Shown piece by piece: positions 38,978 through 47,786 of a DNA stretch of 64,000 bases (positions are counted from its first letter, which is position 1; each line of letters begins with the position of its first letter). The notes beneath the pieces are model-generated. The model searched no databases, had not been told where the DNA came from, and saw only the letters and a list, made by a program, of their open reading frames with translations. This stretch comes from Kosakonia oryzendophytica (GTDB taxonomy: Bacteria > Pseudomonadota > Gammaproteobacteria > Enterobacterales > Enterobacteriaceae): the NCBI RefSeq assembly GCF_900094925.1, contig NZ_FMAY01000007.1:204505-268504 (forward strand), read 5' to 3'. Position numbers and translations under genes: made by a program.

Positions 38978-39987
38978 CAGTGATATCCCTCCCCGGGATG
39001 AATTTTCCCGCGAAACACGTAATAACTCCATGAGGTATATACCAGGATCAGGGGAATGATCAGCAGTGCACCTACCAGCATAAATCCCTGACTTTGCGCC
39101 GGAGCGGCGGCTTGCCACAGTGAAATATCCGGCGGAATAATATTCGGCCATATACTGATGCCAAGGCCGCTGAAACCGAGAAAGATGAGCCCAAGCGTGA
39201 GGATAAAAGGCAACATGTGGTAGTGGGGCTGTTGCAGCATTCGCCAGAGGCAGAGGCTCAGTATCACAACCAGTAACGGAACGGGGGCAAAAAACCACAG
39301 ATTGGGCAGGCTGAACCAGCGCAGGGCAATATCGCTGTGTGCCAACGGAGTCCAGATACTGATAACGGCGATGGCCAGCAATAAGGCGAGCAGCAGCGTC
39401 CTGGCAGCTGTGCGCATCGTATACTGCAAATTCCCCACACTCTTCATGACCAGCCAGGTGGAGCCGAGCATGGCGTAGGCGACAACCAGCCCGATGCCGC
39501 AAAACAGATTAAACGGCGTAAGCCAGTCCAAAGCACCGCCGCTGAAGGTGCGCTCGCTGACAGGGAAACCGTTGATCACCGCGCCGACAACGATCCCTTG
39601 TGTAAACGTGGCGAGCAGGGAGCCCGCGAAGAAAGACCTGTCCCAAAACGATTTGTGAGCGGGCGTTGCTTTAAAGCGGAACTCAAACGCAACGCCGCGA
39701 AAAATCAGCCCGATCAACATCAGCGTGAGAGGAATCGCCAGGGCATCGGCAATCACCGCATAGGCGAGGGGAAATGCGCCAAAGAGTCCGGCGCCGCCCA
39801 GGACCAGCCAGGTTTCGTTGCCATCCCATACCGGAGCGACGCTGTTCACCATAATGTCGCGTTCAAGCGGATCCTGAATCGCAGGGAAAAGAATGCCAAT
39901 CCCCAGATCGAAACCGTCCATTACGATGTACATCAGCGTGGCGAAAACGATAATGACAAACCAGATCAGTGATAAGTCGATACCCAT
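38977..39987 (-). CDS. Cytochrome bd-type quinol oxidase subunit II, second copy
   Basis: This 336-residue polytopic protein has the subunit II marks MDGFDLGIGILFP, VWDGNETWLVLGGAGLFGAFPLAYA and YTSWSYYVFRGKI. It overlaps the subunit I stop by one base and the DUF2474 gene by three. It resembles the CioB/CydB of the AppBC/CIO group and is distinct from the formate-dehydrogenase-linked copy at 17474-18460. Confidence 0.93.
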   Translation of the reverse strand: MGIDLSLIWFVIIVFATLMYIVMDGFDLGIGILFPAIQDPLERDIMVNSVAPVWDGNETWLVLGGAGLFGAFPLAYAVIADALAIPLTLMLIGLIFRGVAFEFRFKATPAHKSFWDRSFFAGSLLATFTQGIVVGAVINGFPVSERTFSGGALDWLTPFNLFCGIGLVVAYAMLGSTWLVMKSVGNLQYTMRTAARTLLLALLLAIAVISIWTPLAHSDIALRWFSLPNLWFFAPVPLLVVILSLCLWRMLQQPHYHMLPFILTLGLIFLGFSGLGISIWPNIIPPDISLWQAAAPAQSQGFMLVGALLIIPLILVYTSWSYYVFRGKIHPGEGYH

Positions 39988-41396
39988 TAGTGATCCTCCT
40001 CGCCCTGTAACCGTTCCCCGGTGGCAGACAACGGACGCGCCGGTCTGCCATCTTCCGGGGGCTCGTCGATCGGATGCGGCCCTTTTTTGATCAGCCGCAG
40101 CATATAGCTGTAACCCACGCCGAATACCGAGCTGTAGACCACAATAAACAGCAGCAGACTCAGGCTCATTTGCAGCGTGCTGTGTGCAGACACGGCGTCT
40201 GCGGTGCGCAGCAGCCCATACACTACCCAGGGTTGCCTCCCCACTTCAGTGGTCACCCACCCGGCGAGGATTGCCACCAGACCGGCTGGCCCCATCCACA
40301 GCGCAAAATGAAGAAAAGGCCGGGCGTGGAATAAACGACGCCGGTATCGCAACCATAATGCCGCGAGACCCAGAACAATCATCAGTACGCCCATGCCCAC
40401 CATCAGCCTGAATGACCAGAAAACGAGGGTGGAATTGGGCCGTTCCGCTTTGGGAAAGGATTTCAGTGCCGGAACCTGCTCATTTAATGAGTGGGTGAGA
40501 ATCAGGCTGCCGAGCGCCGGGATTTCTACCGCATAGCGGGTGCGCTCCTGTTCCATATCAGGCAGGCCGAAGAGGATCAGCGGTGTGGCTTCACCTGGCG
40601 GATTCTCCCAATGTCCTTCAATGGCGGCGATTTTCGCGGGCTGATGTTTAAGGGTATTCAGACCATGCATATCGCCAACAAAGGCCTGCAAGGGCGCGAC
40701 AATCAGCACCATCCACATCGCCATTGACAGCATTTTGCGTATGGCGGAAGAGTCTCTGCCGCGCAACAGATGCCATGCTGCTGAAGCGCCGACCAGCAGC
40801 GCGCTACTGAGAAACGCCGCAATGGTCATATGCAGCAGGCGATACGGAAAAGAGGGATTAAAAATGACCGCCAGCCAGTCAGTCGGCACGACCTGACCGT
40901 TTTCAATGGAGAAGCCTTGCGGTGTGTGCATCCAACTGTTGGATGCCAGGATCCAGAAGGTGGACATCAACGTGCCGAGGGCCACCATGCAGGTGGCGAA
41001 AAAATGCAAGCCTGGACCTACCTTACTCCAGCCGAACAGCATCACGCCGAGAAAACCGGCTTCGAGGAAGAAGGCGGTCAGCACTTCGTAGGTCAACAAC
41101 GGGCCGGTAATACTGCCGGCAAACTGTGAAAAACCGCTCCAGTTGGTGCCGAACTGGTAGGCCATCACCAGACCTGACACCACGCCCATGCCGAAATTAA
41201 CGGCAAATATTTTTAACCAGAAATGGTAGAGCGCACGCCAGTCGCTATTTCGTGTTTTTAACCAGAGCCCCTCCAGCACCACAAGATAGCTGGCAAGACC
41301 GATGGTGATGGCCGGGAAAATGATATGAAACGAGACGGTAAAGGCGAACTGTAGTCTTGCCAGATGAAACGCATCCCATGCAAACATGTGGGTCAC
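39987..41396 (-). CDS. Cytochrome bd-type quinol oxidase subunit I, second copy
   Basis: This 469-residue subunit I belongs to the short-Q-loop CIO group. It has haem-ligand His in LQFAFTVSFHIIFP, a His in RLLHMTIAAFLSSALLV, the Met in FWSFRLMVGMG and the GRQPW motif in WVTTEVGRQPW. Order on the minus strand is subunit I, subunit II, DUF2474, all overlapping. Only 55 bases, holding a terminator, separate it from the upstream katN gene, so its promoter must lie in that gap or inside katN. Confidence 0.94.
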   Translation of the reverse strand: MTHMFAWDAFHLARLQFAFTVSFHIIFPAITIGLASYLVVLEGLWLKTRNSDWRALYHFWLKIFAVNFGMGVVSGLVMAYQFGTNWSGFSQFAGSITGPLLTYEVLTAFFLEAGFLGVMLFGWSKVGPGLHFFATCMVALGTLMSTFWILASNSWMHTPQGFSIENGQVVPTDWLAVIFNPSFPYRLLHMTIAAFLSSALLVGASAAWHLLRGRDSSAIRKMLSMAMWMVLIVAPLQAFVGDMHGLNTLKHQPAKIAAIEGHWENPPGEATPLILFGLPDMEQERTRYAVEIPALGSLILTHSLNEQVPALKSFPKAERPNSTLVFWSFRLMVGMGVLMIVLGLAALWLRYRRRLFHARPFLHFALWMGPAGLVAILAGWVTTEVGRQPWVVYGLLRTADAVSAHSTLQMSLSLLLFIVVYSSVFGVGYSYMLRLIKKGPHPIDEPPEDGRPARPLSATGERLQGEEDH

Positions 41397-41402
41397 CTTC
41401 TA

Positions 41403-41430
41403 AAAAAACACCCCTTGTTTAAGGGGTGTG
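41403..41430 (-). terminator. Terminator of the yciGFE-katN operon
   Basis: ACACCCCTT-gttt-AAGGGGTGT pairs perfectly. On the minus strand it is followed by seven Ts. It ends the katN transcript just upstream of the second bd oxidase operon. Confidence 0.88.
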
Positions 41431-41451
41431 TAGCGTAAGCAATACGGATGG

Positions 41452-42327
41452 TTATTCCTCTCGGGGCTCGCCGCTACCCAGTTCTGCACCGGTTAGCGGG
41501 TCGACGGCAGGATCGGATTGGGTGCGTTTAGCCATCGCTTTCACCAGCGCTTCCTGCTCCTTACTGAGCGTCACCGTTGCCAGACCATCACCGCCGTCGA
41601 CCGCAGGTTGCGGATGAGCAACGTACTCGAAGTGTTCATCGCTGTTCCAACTGCCGCGCGGATCGTCCCCCTCCGACATGTTGTAATAGACGTGGGTGTA
41701 CTGCTCAACAGGTGGCAATTTGCCCGGCGGGAAATTATTGCGAATGGAATAGAGCGCTTTCTCAAATGACAGTTGATGCGCTGCTTCGCGCGTCATCAAG
41801 AAACCCAACGCGTCTTTGACGCCGGGATCATCGGTGACATTGATCAGGCGCTCATAGATGATTTTGGCCCGGGCCTCTGCGGCAATATTAGAGCGCAGAT
41901 CCGCCGTTACTTCGCCAATGGTATCAATATAGGCTGCCGTCCAGGGCACCCCCGCGGAATTGGTCAGTGCGGGGCCACCGCCGTACAGTAACGAGGTGAT
42001 ATGGCTGTCGTTACCATTCTCCGTTAACGAACGGTAAAGCTCGGCTTCATTTTCCGTGCCTTCCGCTAACTGGCCTTTTGCCCCTTTATTGAGCATACCG
42101 ACCAGCGAGCCAATAATTTCCAGATGGCTCAGTTCTTCGGTCGCAATGTCCATGAGCATCTCCTTGCGCCCGACATCTTCATCACCCAATCCCTGGGTAA
42201 AGTAACGGCAAGCGGCGGCAAGTTCACCTTGAGGGCCGCCGAATTGTTCGAGCAAAAGGTTCGCCAGCCCCGGATTAGGTGCGCTGACCCTGACGGTGTA
42301 CTGTAATTGTTTCACGTGTCGAAACAT
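41452..42327 (-). CDS. katN: Manganese (non-haem) catalase
   Basis: This 291-residue ferritin-like di-manganese catalase breaks down hydrogen peroxide. Glu and His ligands are visible in IATEELSHLEIIGSLV, AEARAKIIYERL and TREAAHQLSFEKAL, and the start MFRHVKQLQYTVRV matches Salmonella KatN. ATG 42327 has the perfect site GGAGGTTTT; a longer frame to 42408 is not used. It is the last gene of the yciG-yciF-yciE-katN operon known as RpoS-dependent in Salmonella, where it helps peroxide tolerance in stationary phase. Confidence 0.95.
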   Translation of the reverse strand: MFRHVKQLQYTVRVSAPNPGLANLLLEQFGGPQGELAAACRYFTQGLGDEDVGRKEMLMDIATEELSHLEIIGSLVGMLNKGAKGQLAEGTENEAELYRSLTENGNDSHITSLLYGGGPALTNSAGVPWTAAYIDTIGEVTADLRSNIAAEARAKIIYERLINVTDDPGVKDALGFLMTREAAHQLSFEKALYSIRNNFPPGKLPPVEQYTHVYYNMSEGDDPRGSWNSDEHFEYVAHPQPAVDGGDGLATVTLSKEQEALVKAMAKRTQSDPAVDPLTGAELGSGEPREE

Positions 42328-42349
42328 AAAACCTCCGGTTGCGTGGTGG

Positions 42350-42856
42350 TTATTTCTTCGCTTCGACGCCGTCTGCTGCATCACGAAGTAAAAATTGTTC
42401 AGTGACAACAGGCAAATGTGTCAGTGCCCAATCTGCCATCGCTTCTTCTTGCGCAAGGATTTGCTCAAATATTTCTACACTGGCGGTATCGCCGACCTTT
42501 TGCGCAGCAGCAATTAACGAGGTATAAGAGGCAATTTCAAATTGTTCGAATACATAACTACTGATAGAACCTTTGACAATTTCGTCGGAGGCAAACATAC
42601 CGCCGATAGATTGTCCCATTGCCGCCATTTTACTGGTGGCATCTTTTAATAACGAGCGACTGATACCGTTACGATCAATGACTTCTTCCAGCAATTTAAT
42701 TTGTGACTGCGTTTCAGTCAGATGCTGCTCGATTCGCGCGCGCAAATCAGGGTAATTATCGATACGGCTACTCATGGCATTAAGCATAGATTCTGCTTGT
42801 TTTTCCATCGCGTGCGCATCCCGTAGCCAGTCATGATAATTTTCTTGTGGCGTCAT
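42350..42856 (-). CDS. yciE: YciE, DUF892-type ferritin-like stress protein
   Basis: This 168-residue helical protein is of the YciE/YciF (DUF892) family, with a ferritin-like four-helix pattern (HAMEKQAESMLNAM at the start, LIAAAQKVGD in the middle, EQILAQEEAMADWA at the end). It starts 72 bases after yciF and is followed 22 bases later by katN. The biochemical role is unknown; the operon is a general-stress unit in enterobacteria. Confidence 0.93.
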   Translation of the reverse strand: MTPQENYHDWLRDAHAMEKQAESMLNAMSSRIDNYPDLRARIEQHLTETQSQIKLLEEVIDRNGISRSLLKDATSKMAAMGQSIGGMFASDEIVKGSISSYVFEQFEIASYTSLIAAAQKVGDTASVEIFEQILAQEEAMADWALTHLPVVTEQFLLRDAADGVEAKK

Positions 42857-42928
42857 GATACATTCCTCAGTAATTAATGTGCTTAGCAGAGAAGATTAAT
42901 GTCGTCGCATAGCTATTAAAGTCAGGGG

Positions 42929-43426
42929 TTATTCAACTTCAGCTTTTTGATTAATGGTCGATGTTGCGATCTGGGTCAGCAGACTGTCCGTGGTTTTTTC
43001 TTCATCTAACGTTGCAGAGAGTAATTTTTGTGCATTCTTCAGCCCTAACTGACTGGCCAGTGTACACAATGTGCCATACGAGGCGATTTCATAATGTTCC
43101 ACTTTCTGCGCCGCCGCAATCAATGCAGCGTCACGCACACTGCCTTTTTCCGTGGCGTCGATAACTTCATTGGCTTCATCAATCAGCCCTTCCATTGCAT
43201 GGCATTTCATGCGCTTAATCTTCATTTCAGGCTCAGCTTCAACAAGCTGATCGATGCGTTCAATTTGCCCCTGAGTTTCTTCATAATGCTTTTTAAATGC
43301 ATCGGATAATTCGCTGTTTGATGCCTCTCGCGATAATTTCAATAATGCGCGAGAAAGCTGTTTTTCAGCACTATAAATATCGGATAAAGAATGAATGAAT
43401 AGATCGGTAAGAGAATTAACCTGCAT
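42929..43426 (-). CDS. yciF: YciF, DUF892-type ferritin-like stress protein
   Basis: This 165-residue paralog of YciE has LTDLFIHSLSDIYSAEKQLSRAL, typical of the family, plus the AALIAAAQKVEHYEIASYGTL helix and a C-terminal LDEEKTTDSLLTQIA. E. coli YciF is a dimeric four-helix protein with a possible metal site. AAAGGTGATAATTT precedes ATG 43426. A hairpin at 43460-43480 separates it from yciG. Confidence 0.94.
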   Translation of the reverse strand: MQVNSLTDLFIHSLSDIYSAEKQLSRALLKLSREASNSELSDAFKKHYEETQGQIERIDQLVEAEPEMKIKRMKCHAMEGLIDEANEVIDATEKGSVRDAALIAAAQKVEHYEIASYGTLCTLASQLGLKNAQKLLSATLDEEKTTDSLLTQIATSTINQKAEVE

Positions 43427-43459
43427 AAATTATCACCTTTTATTGAACAGGAAATAGTA

Positions 43460-43480
43460 GCGAGCCGCTTAACGGCTCGC
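43460..43480 (-). terminator. Intercistronic hairpin between yciG and yciF
   Basis: GCGAGCCG-cttaa-CGGCTCGC forms an 8-bp stem inside the operon, without a T-run. It could attenuate or stabilise the mRNA. It resembles the hairpin after the other yciG copy (11860-11881). Confidence 0.6.
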
Positions 43481-43528
43481 CGTCATTGCAAATACTTCGC
43501 AAGTGTTTAAAGCCGTGGTAATTAGAAA

Positions 43529-43711
43529 CTACTCACCCGATTTGCGGCCGCCGCCATGGCTCTGTTGACCGCCTTTTTTACCGGCTTCAGAAGCACGTTC
43601 AGGGTCATTTTTAAAATTACCGCCGCTATGTTGACCACCTTTACGTCCTGCTTCAGACGCTTTTTCACGATCTTCTGCGAAATTACCAGAACCGCCACGA
43701 TGTTCAGCCAT
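43529..43711 (-). CDS. yciG: YciG, KGG-repeat stress protein
   Basis: This 60-residue Gly/Lys-rich hydrophilic protein has two KGG motifs and is the first gene of the yciG-yciF-yciE-katN operon. ATG 43711, with GGAGAAAT before it, gives the conserved start MAEHRGGSGNFA; an ATG 12 codons earlier has no family support. It is closely related to the solitary copy at 11925-12107. Confidence 0.93.
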   Translation of the reverse strand: MAEHRGGSGNFAEDREKASEAGRKGGQHSGGNFKNDPERASEAGKKGGQQSHGGGRKSGE

Positions 43712-44386
43712 GTTATTTCTCCAGTTTCGTTGTTTAAATAACGACATATTTAACTACTCATGTCGTTGCCCTCGGTATCTAACTCTAGTCGGGGAGAGGA
43801 ATATGTCAAAGCGGAGCGCGGAATGGTAAGGTGCATCAAATAGTGATGTCCCGTTTGTTGTTGCGTTACTTAATTGGTTTGGGTTCGCTGAAAATATACC
43901 TTTTAAAATAAGTGCGTTGAATGATGCGTTGATGGACATTGCGGGGAAAAATAAGGTGATAACAGCCCGGAAAGTCTGCCAAAACGCAACGGCGATGGTC
44001 TGTCTTTTCCCCGTGTATGAATGTTTGCGGGAGAAAATATAAATTATTTTAACGCGTTTAAGATAAATCTGACAAAGAAAAACCCTCAGGAACAGGAAAT
44101 CCGGTCTGCACCTGAGGGCATGCAAATGCATACTCGTTACGCTAGTTAGTCTGCTAATAATCGGCGGCAATGCATTCAGAATGTTCCTGATTTTCAACGA
44201 AACGGCAAATTGTAACCCGTTGTTGGATAAGAAAACACCAAAGGGTATTTCTCTTTATGCGGGTTATCTGGCGTCACGCGACAACCGTAAGCGGCTTACT
44301 ATTTCTTTAATCTGGTAAAGCAGGAGAAGGTCCTGTTTCGGCAAGTCATCGCCAGACAGGTAATCAGCGAAACGGCGAGGTGACAA
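43712..44386. other. 675-base gap between yciG and the 167-residue gene
   Basis: No reliable gene. A 147-codon minus-strand frame (43754-44197) lacks a ribosome site and coding character. CCTCAGG/CCTGAGG inverted repeats near 44085-44119 could form a long-loop hairpin. Both flanking genes point outward, so two promoters must lie here, including the stress promoter of yciG. Confidence 0.45.
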
Positions 44387-44890
44387 ATGGGATGTAATAA
44401 TGAGCGGCTGCCCGGTGTGAAAGAAAGTGTGCGGGCGCTTAATTTTGAATCGACGTTTCGGCGGATTGGGTTTGTTCTGTTATTAAGCATTATTGTTGCT
44501 GCATTGATGGGTTTTTTCTCCGGCGGCTATATCAGTTCGGCGACGAAAATGAACCGCACGCACTCGCTAAAAGTGGAATATGAACGCGTTGGCCGCCTGC
44601 AAAATGAGTTGAGAATGAAAATTTCCCCGCACTCGCTGATAGCCGATACTTATCTCTTCAGCATCGGTGGCGCATTCAATGAACGTTTTCAACCGGGTAG
44701 CGTGTGGCCGCAACCGGATCGCATGTTCAGTCAGGGGGAGACGCTTTATCTTGTCTATAACGATGTCGCTGGCAAGCGTGATTTCAGCGTTCGGGTGTAC
44801 GCAACCCCTTCTACGGCGGGGAAAGCAGTCAATACGGTAAAGGTGAATGATGAGCCTGAAGTCCGTTTCTGGCAGTTTATTTTTCCTTAG
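44387..44890 (+). CDS. Single-span membrane protein of unknown function
   Basis: Not recognised. This 167-residue protein has one membrane helix near residues 27-48 (FVLLLSIIVAALMGFFSGGYIS), a short cytoplasmic basic N-terminus and a soluble C-terminal domain of about 110 residues, probably periplasmic. GAGGTGACAA precedes ATG 44387. It lies nine bases before the broken DUF421 gene, so the two were probably one operon. Confidence 0.68.
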   Translation: MGCNNERLPGVKESVRALNFESTFRRIGFVLLLSIIVAALMGFFSGGYISSATKMNRTHSLKVEYERVGRLQNELRMKISPHSLIADTYLFSIGGAFNERFQPGSVWPQPDRMFSQGETLYLVYNDVAGKRDFSVRVYATPSTAGKAVNTVKVNDEPEVRFWQFIFP

Positions 44891-44899
44891 GAGAAGACG

Positions 44900-45336
44900 A
44901 TGGAGATGGTACTGAGGGCCCTGGCCATTTATCTTATTTTGCTGCTGGTTTTTAAAGTGGCTGGTCGTCGTGCGCTGTTACAGATGATTTGATATTATTA
45001 TTGATCATCAGCGAGGCGACGCAGCAGGCATTACTGGGGAATGACTTTTCGGTGACTGGCGCCATGCTGACGATCATTACGCTGGTAACGGCCGATATTC
45101 TGTTTGGATTGATGAAAAAATATATTTCCGGCGCAGAAGCGGTGATGGACGGCACGCCAGTCATTCTGGTGGAAAACGGCATTCCATTGATGGACAAACT
45201 GCAAAAAGTGGATGTCTCCTGCGATGATATTTTGGTTGCTGCGCGCCAGAGTCAGGGGATCACCGAGCTAGGTAAAATAAAATATGCGATTCTGGAGCGT
45301 AGCGGGCATATCTCAATTATTCCAGCCGAAGGGTAA
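44900..45336 (+). pseudogene. DUF421 (YetF-like) membrane protein, frameshifted
   Basis: The first 30 codons encode a YetF-type start ([29 protein letters not shown]) after an AGGAG site, then hit TGA at 44990. The rest of the family sequence ([23 protein letters not shown] ... [14 protein letters not shown] ... ISIIPAEG) resumes in another frame from about 44989. Where the family normally reads about M-T-T-F-D-F-V before [11 protein letters not shown], roughly ten bases are missing. DUF421 proteins are membrane proteins with a cytoplasmic beta domain and unknown or spore-related roles. Unless the sequence has an error, this copy is inactive. Confidence 0.8.
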
Positions 45337-45495
45337 GCCAAAAGGGATGGGCAGACTGTCGCCATTTCTGCTTGCCGGACAGAATAGCGCGATGTTTGCG
45401 GAATACAGTTGCGGAACCGCGCATATTGATGCCCAACAAAACGGTCGTAAAATAGCCAGGCGCCTGTATGTCTCTTCCTCTGAGTGTTGATTGCC

Positions 45496-46275
45496 ATGAT
45501 GCCGATAAAAGCGCTCTGTCTTAGCTTTTTTTGCCTCGTTCTGCTGTCACTTATCGCCAGCCTTGCCCAGGCCATGCATCATCGTGAATCGCGGGCACAG
45601 GAGGGCTGGTGGTCTGCTCGCCGTGACTCCGCGGGTATGGCACCCGATGCCCGGATAAATGCGCAACTGGCGATAGTTCAGGTCTATGCCGCGCCAACAT
45701 GGGGCTGGAAAGGTGTTGTCGCAGTGCATCCATGGATCATCTTTAAGCGCGCGGGGGAAAGGGAATATAGCCGTTACGAAGTTATTAGTTGGGGGGCGGG
45801 TGATAAAGTGCGGCGCAATAGCAACCTGGCTGATGGCTACTGGTATGGTGCACAACCCCGCCTGTTGGTTGAACACCGGGGAGCTGAGGCTGCCGCGATG
45901 ATTCCACAGATTGAAGCGGCCATCCGTACTTATCCATGGCCGCAGACCTATCACGCCTGGCCGGGGCCGAACAGTAATACATTTATTGCTCATATCGGGC
46001 GCAACGTGCCGGCGCTGAAACTGGATATGCCGGCGAATGCGGTGGGCAAGGATTTCCGCTCACTGCGTGACCCCGTGGGTTTACCGCCATCGGGGGGCGG
46101 CGTGCAGCTGTCGCTACTGGGTGTTGCAGGCGTTACGCTGGGTGCTGAAGAGGGATTCGAACTCAACGTGCTGGGTCTGAATGTGGGACTGGATTTGACC
46201 CCGCTACGCTTACGGCTGCCGTTTATCGGCGGGATCGGCCGTGATAATTTGCAAAAGAACGTTGATGAAGGGTGA
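45496..46275 (+). CDS. DUF3750 protein
   Basis: This protein of about 259 residues has an N-terminal hydrophobic segment that may be a signal or anchor (LCLSFFCLVLLSLIASLAQA). It then carries the DUF3750 region, with VYAAPTWGWKGVVAVHPWI, YPWPQTYHAWPGPNSNTFIAHI and a Gly-rich C-terminus (PPSGGGVQLSLLGVAG). The conserved His/Trp/Asn pattern suggests an enzyme-like or papain-like fold of unknown activity. The GTG at 45484 is possible but ATG 45496 is more likely; the ribosome site is weak. Confidence 0.78.
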   Translation: MMPIKALCLSFFCLVLLSLIASLAQAMHHRESRAQEGWWSARRDSAGMAPDARINAQLAIVQVYAAPTWGWKGVVAVHPWIIFKRAGEREYSRYEVISWGAGDKVRRNSNLADGYWYGAQPRLLVEHRGAEAAAMIPQIEAAIRTYPWPQTYHAWPGPNSNTFIAHIGRNVPALKLDMPANAVGKDFRSLRDPVGLPPSGGGVQLSLLGVAGVTLGAEEGFELNVLGLNVGLDLTPLRLRLPFIGGIGRDNLQKNVDEG

Positions 46276-46332
46276 CCTTTTGCACTGTCGTTTGCATAGC
46301 GACTCGTTAAACTGATTAACGTGCTGTTATGT

Positions 46333-46360
46333 CCCTGCCCGTTTGTCAGGGTGTTTTTTT
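46333..46360 (+). terminator. Terminator after the DUF3750 gene
   Basis: CCCTG and CAGGG form a short stem with a nine-base loop, followed closely by seven Ts. Confidence 0.55.
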
Positions 46361-46570
46361 GACGAGCCGCATATCTGGTTAATAAACGCAGCGTCTTTAC
46401 GTTAATCAAACAGGCCGGTCTCTCCATTATTCTTTATTTTTAGCGTCATCATTCATCATATTCACCCTGATCGACACGCTATTATTGCCGTGCAGAAAAT
46501 GATTATCAAAAAGTCTGACATGTGATACTAACACTGAGAGACAACAAAAAAGGGTAAAGGGTAGCGGAAG

Positions 46571-47764
46571 ATGTCGCACAATAACATTGCCAGAAAAGTA
46601 CAAAATCTTCAGTCATCGGCAATCCGGGAATTATTGAAACACAGCAAAATGGACGGGGTTATTTCGCTTGGCGGCGGTATTCCTGATCCCGATCTGTTTG
46701 ACCGCGAAGGGCTGCAAATCGCGATGGATAATGTGCTTTCCAGTGGCTGGAAAGAGGCGTTTCAGTACGGCCTGAGCGAGGGGAGCCCGGCGTTGCGTGA
46801 GGCCATTTGCTCGTTGCTGAGCAAACGGCAAATACACTGTCATGTGGATGATGTGGTTGTAACGTCTGGCTCTCAGCAATCACTGGATATTCTGGCGCGT
46901 GCGCTGATCGATCCCGGCGATGTGGTGGTGGTCGAGCGGCCGACCTATCTCGCGGCGTTGCAGATTTTTCAGTTAGCGGAAGCCAATCTGATGTCGGTAG
47001 GCACTGATGGTGACGGGATGATCATCGACGAGCTGGAGGCGTTGGTGAAGACTACGCGGGTGAAGGCGGTGTATATCGTCCCGACGTTTGGCAACCCCGG
47101 CGGCGTGACGCTGGCTGAGCATCGTCGTAAGCAACTGGTGGAATTATCGAAGCGCTACGGCTTCGTTATTATCGAAGATGATCCGTACGGCGAAATTAAC
47201 TTCACTGATAAAACCTTTACGCCGCTCAAAGCCTGGGCGGAGACGATGGATAACAGCGACAACGTGATTTATACCTCCACTTTTTCAAAAATCCTTGCGC
47301 CGGGAACCCGTGTTGGTTGGCTGGTAGTTCCGGGGTGGCTGAAACGCCAGGTGGTAAATCTTAAGCAGGCGACGGATTTGCATACCAGCGCATTATCGCA
47401 GTCCTTAACCTGGCACTATTTGCAAACAGGGCGGTTGAGCGGGCAAATTGCGCTGATCCGTGATGCTTATAAACAGAAATGCCAGACGTTATCTCAGCAC
47501 CTTGAAAAGGAACTGGGCGACCATTTGACGTTTCATCAGCCGATGGGCGGTATGTTTTTATGGGCAAGATTTAAATACGAACTGAATACCACGCAATGGC
47601 TGCAAAAAACGCTGAATAACGGTGTTGTTTATGTACCCGGGGAGTTCTTTTATTGTAAGGAACCCGATCATTCCACGCTGCGTATGTCTTACGTGAGTGT
47701 CCCGGAAGCGAACCTGAAAGAAGCGGTTGTACGGTTAAAAGCCTCGCTGGATGCGTCGGTGTGA
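46571..47764 (+). CDS. PLP-dependent aminotransferase (LysN/2-aminoadipate aminotransferase-like)
   Basis: This 397-residue fold-type I aminotransferase is of the class I/II group. GSQQSLDILARALIDPGD, the PTFGNPGGVTL stretch, the PLP-binding EDDPYGEI and the Schiff-base Lys in YTSTFSKILAPGTRVGW are clear. The sequence resembles stand-alone MocR-like catalytic domains and LysN-type enzymes; the amino acid substrate cannot be read from sequence. It stands alone, ahead of a truncated methyltransferase remnant. Confidence 0.88.
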   Translation: MSHNNIARKVQNLQSSAIRELLKHSKMDGVISLGGGIPDPDLFDREGLQIAMDNVLSSGWKEAFQYGLSEGSPALREAICSLLSKRQIHCHVDDVVVTSGSQQSLDILARALIDPGDVVVVERPTYLAALQIFQLAEANLMSVGTDGDGMIIDELEALVKTTRVKAVYIVPTFGNPGGVTLAEHRRKQLVELSKRYGFVIIEDDPYGEINFTDKTFTPLKAWAETMDNSDNVIYTSTFSKILAPGTRVGWLVVPGWLKRQVVNLKQATDLHTSALSQSLTWHYLQTGRLSGQIALIRDAYKQKCQTLSQHLEKELGDHLTFHQPMGGMFLWARFKYELNTTQWLQKTLNNGVVYVPGEFFYCKEPDHSTLRMSYVSVPEANLKEAVVRLKASLDASV

Positions 47765-47786
47765 CCCCCGGGAACGTCGCTCTGCC

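Noticed and set aside
38978..39502. Upstream extension of the 45-residue DUF2474 frame to 220 codons
   Set aside because: The extension runs in an alternative frame through subunit II and does not look like protein; only the last 45 codons are family-like and they have a coupled ATG.
43754..44197. 147-codon minus-strand frame upstream of yciG
   Set aside because: It has no start signal, occupies the region expected to hold the stress promoter, and its translation matches no family pattern.
44900..45336. Programmed frameshifting in the DUF421 gene
   Set aside because: No slippery heptamer lies at the junction, and conserved family residues are missing there, so a deletion is the simpler reading.
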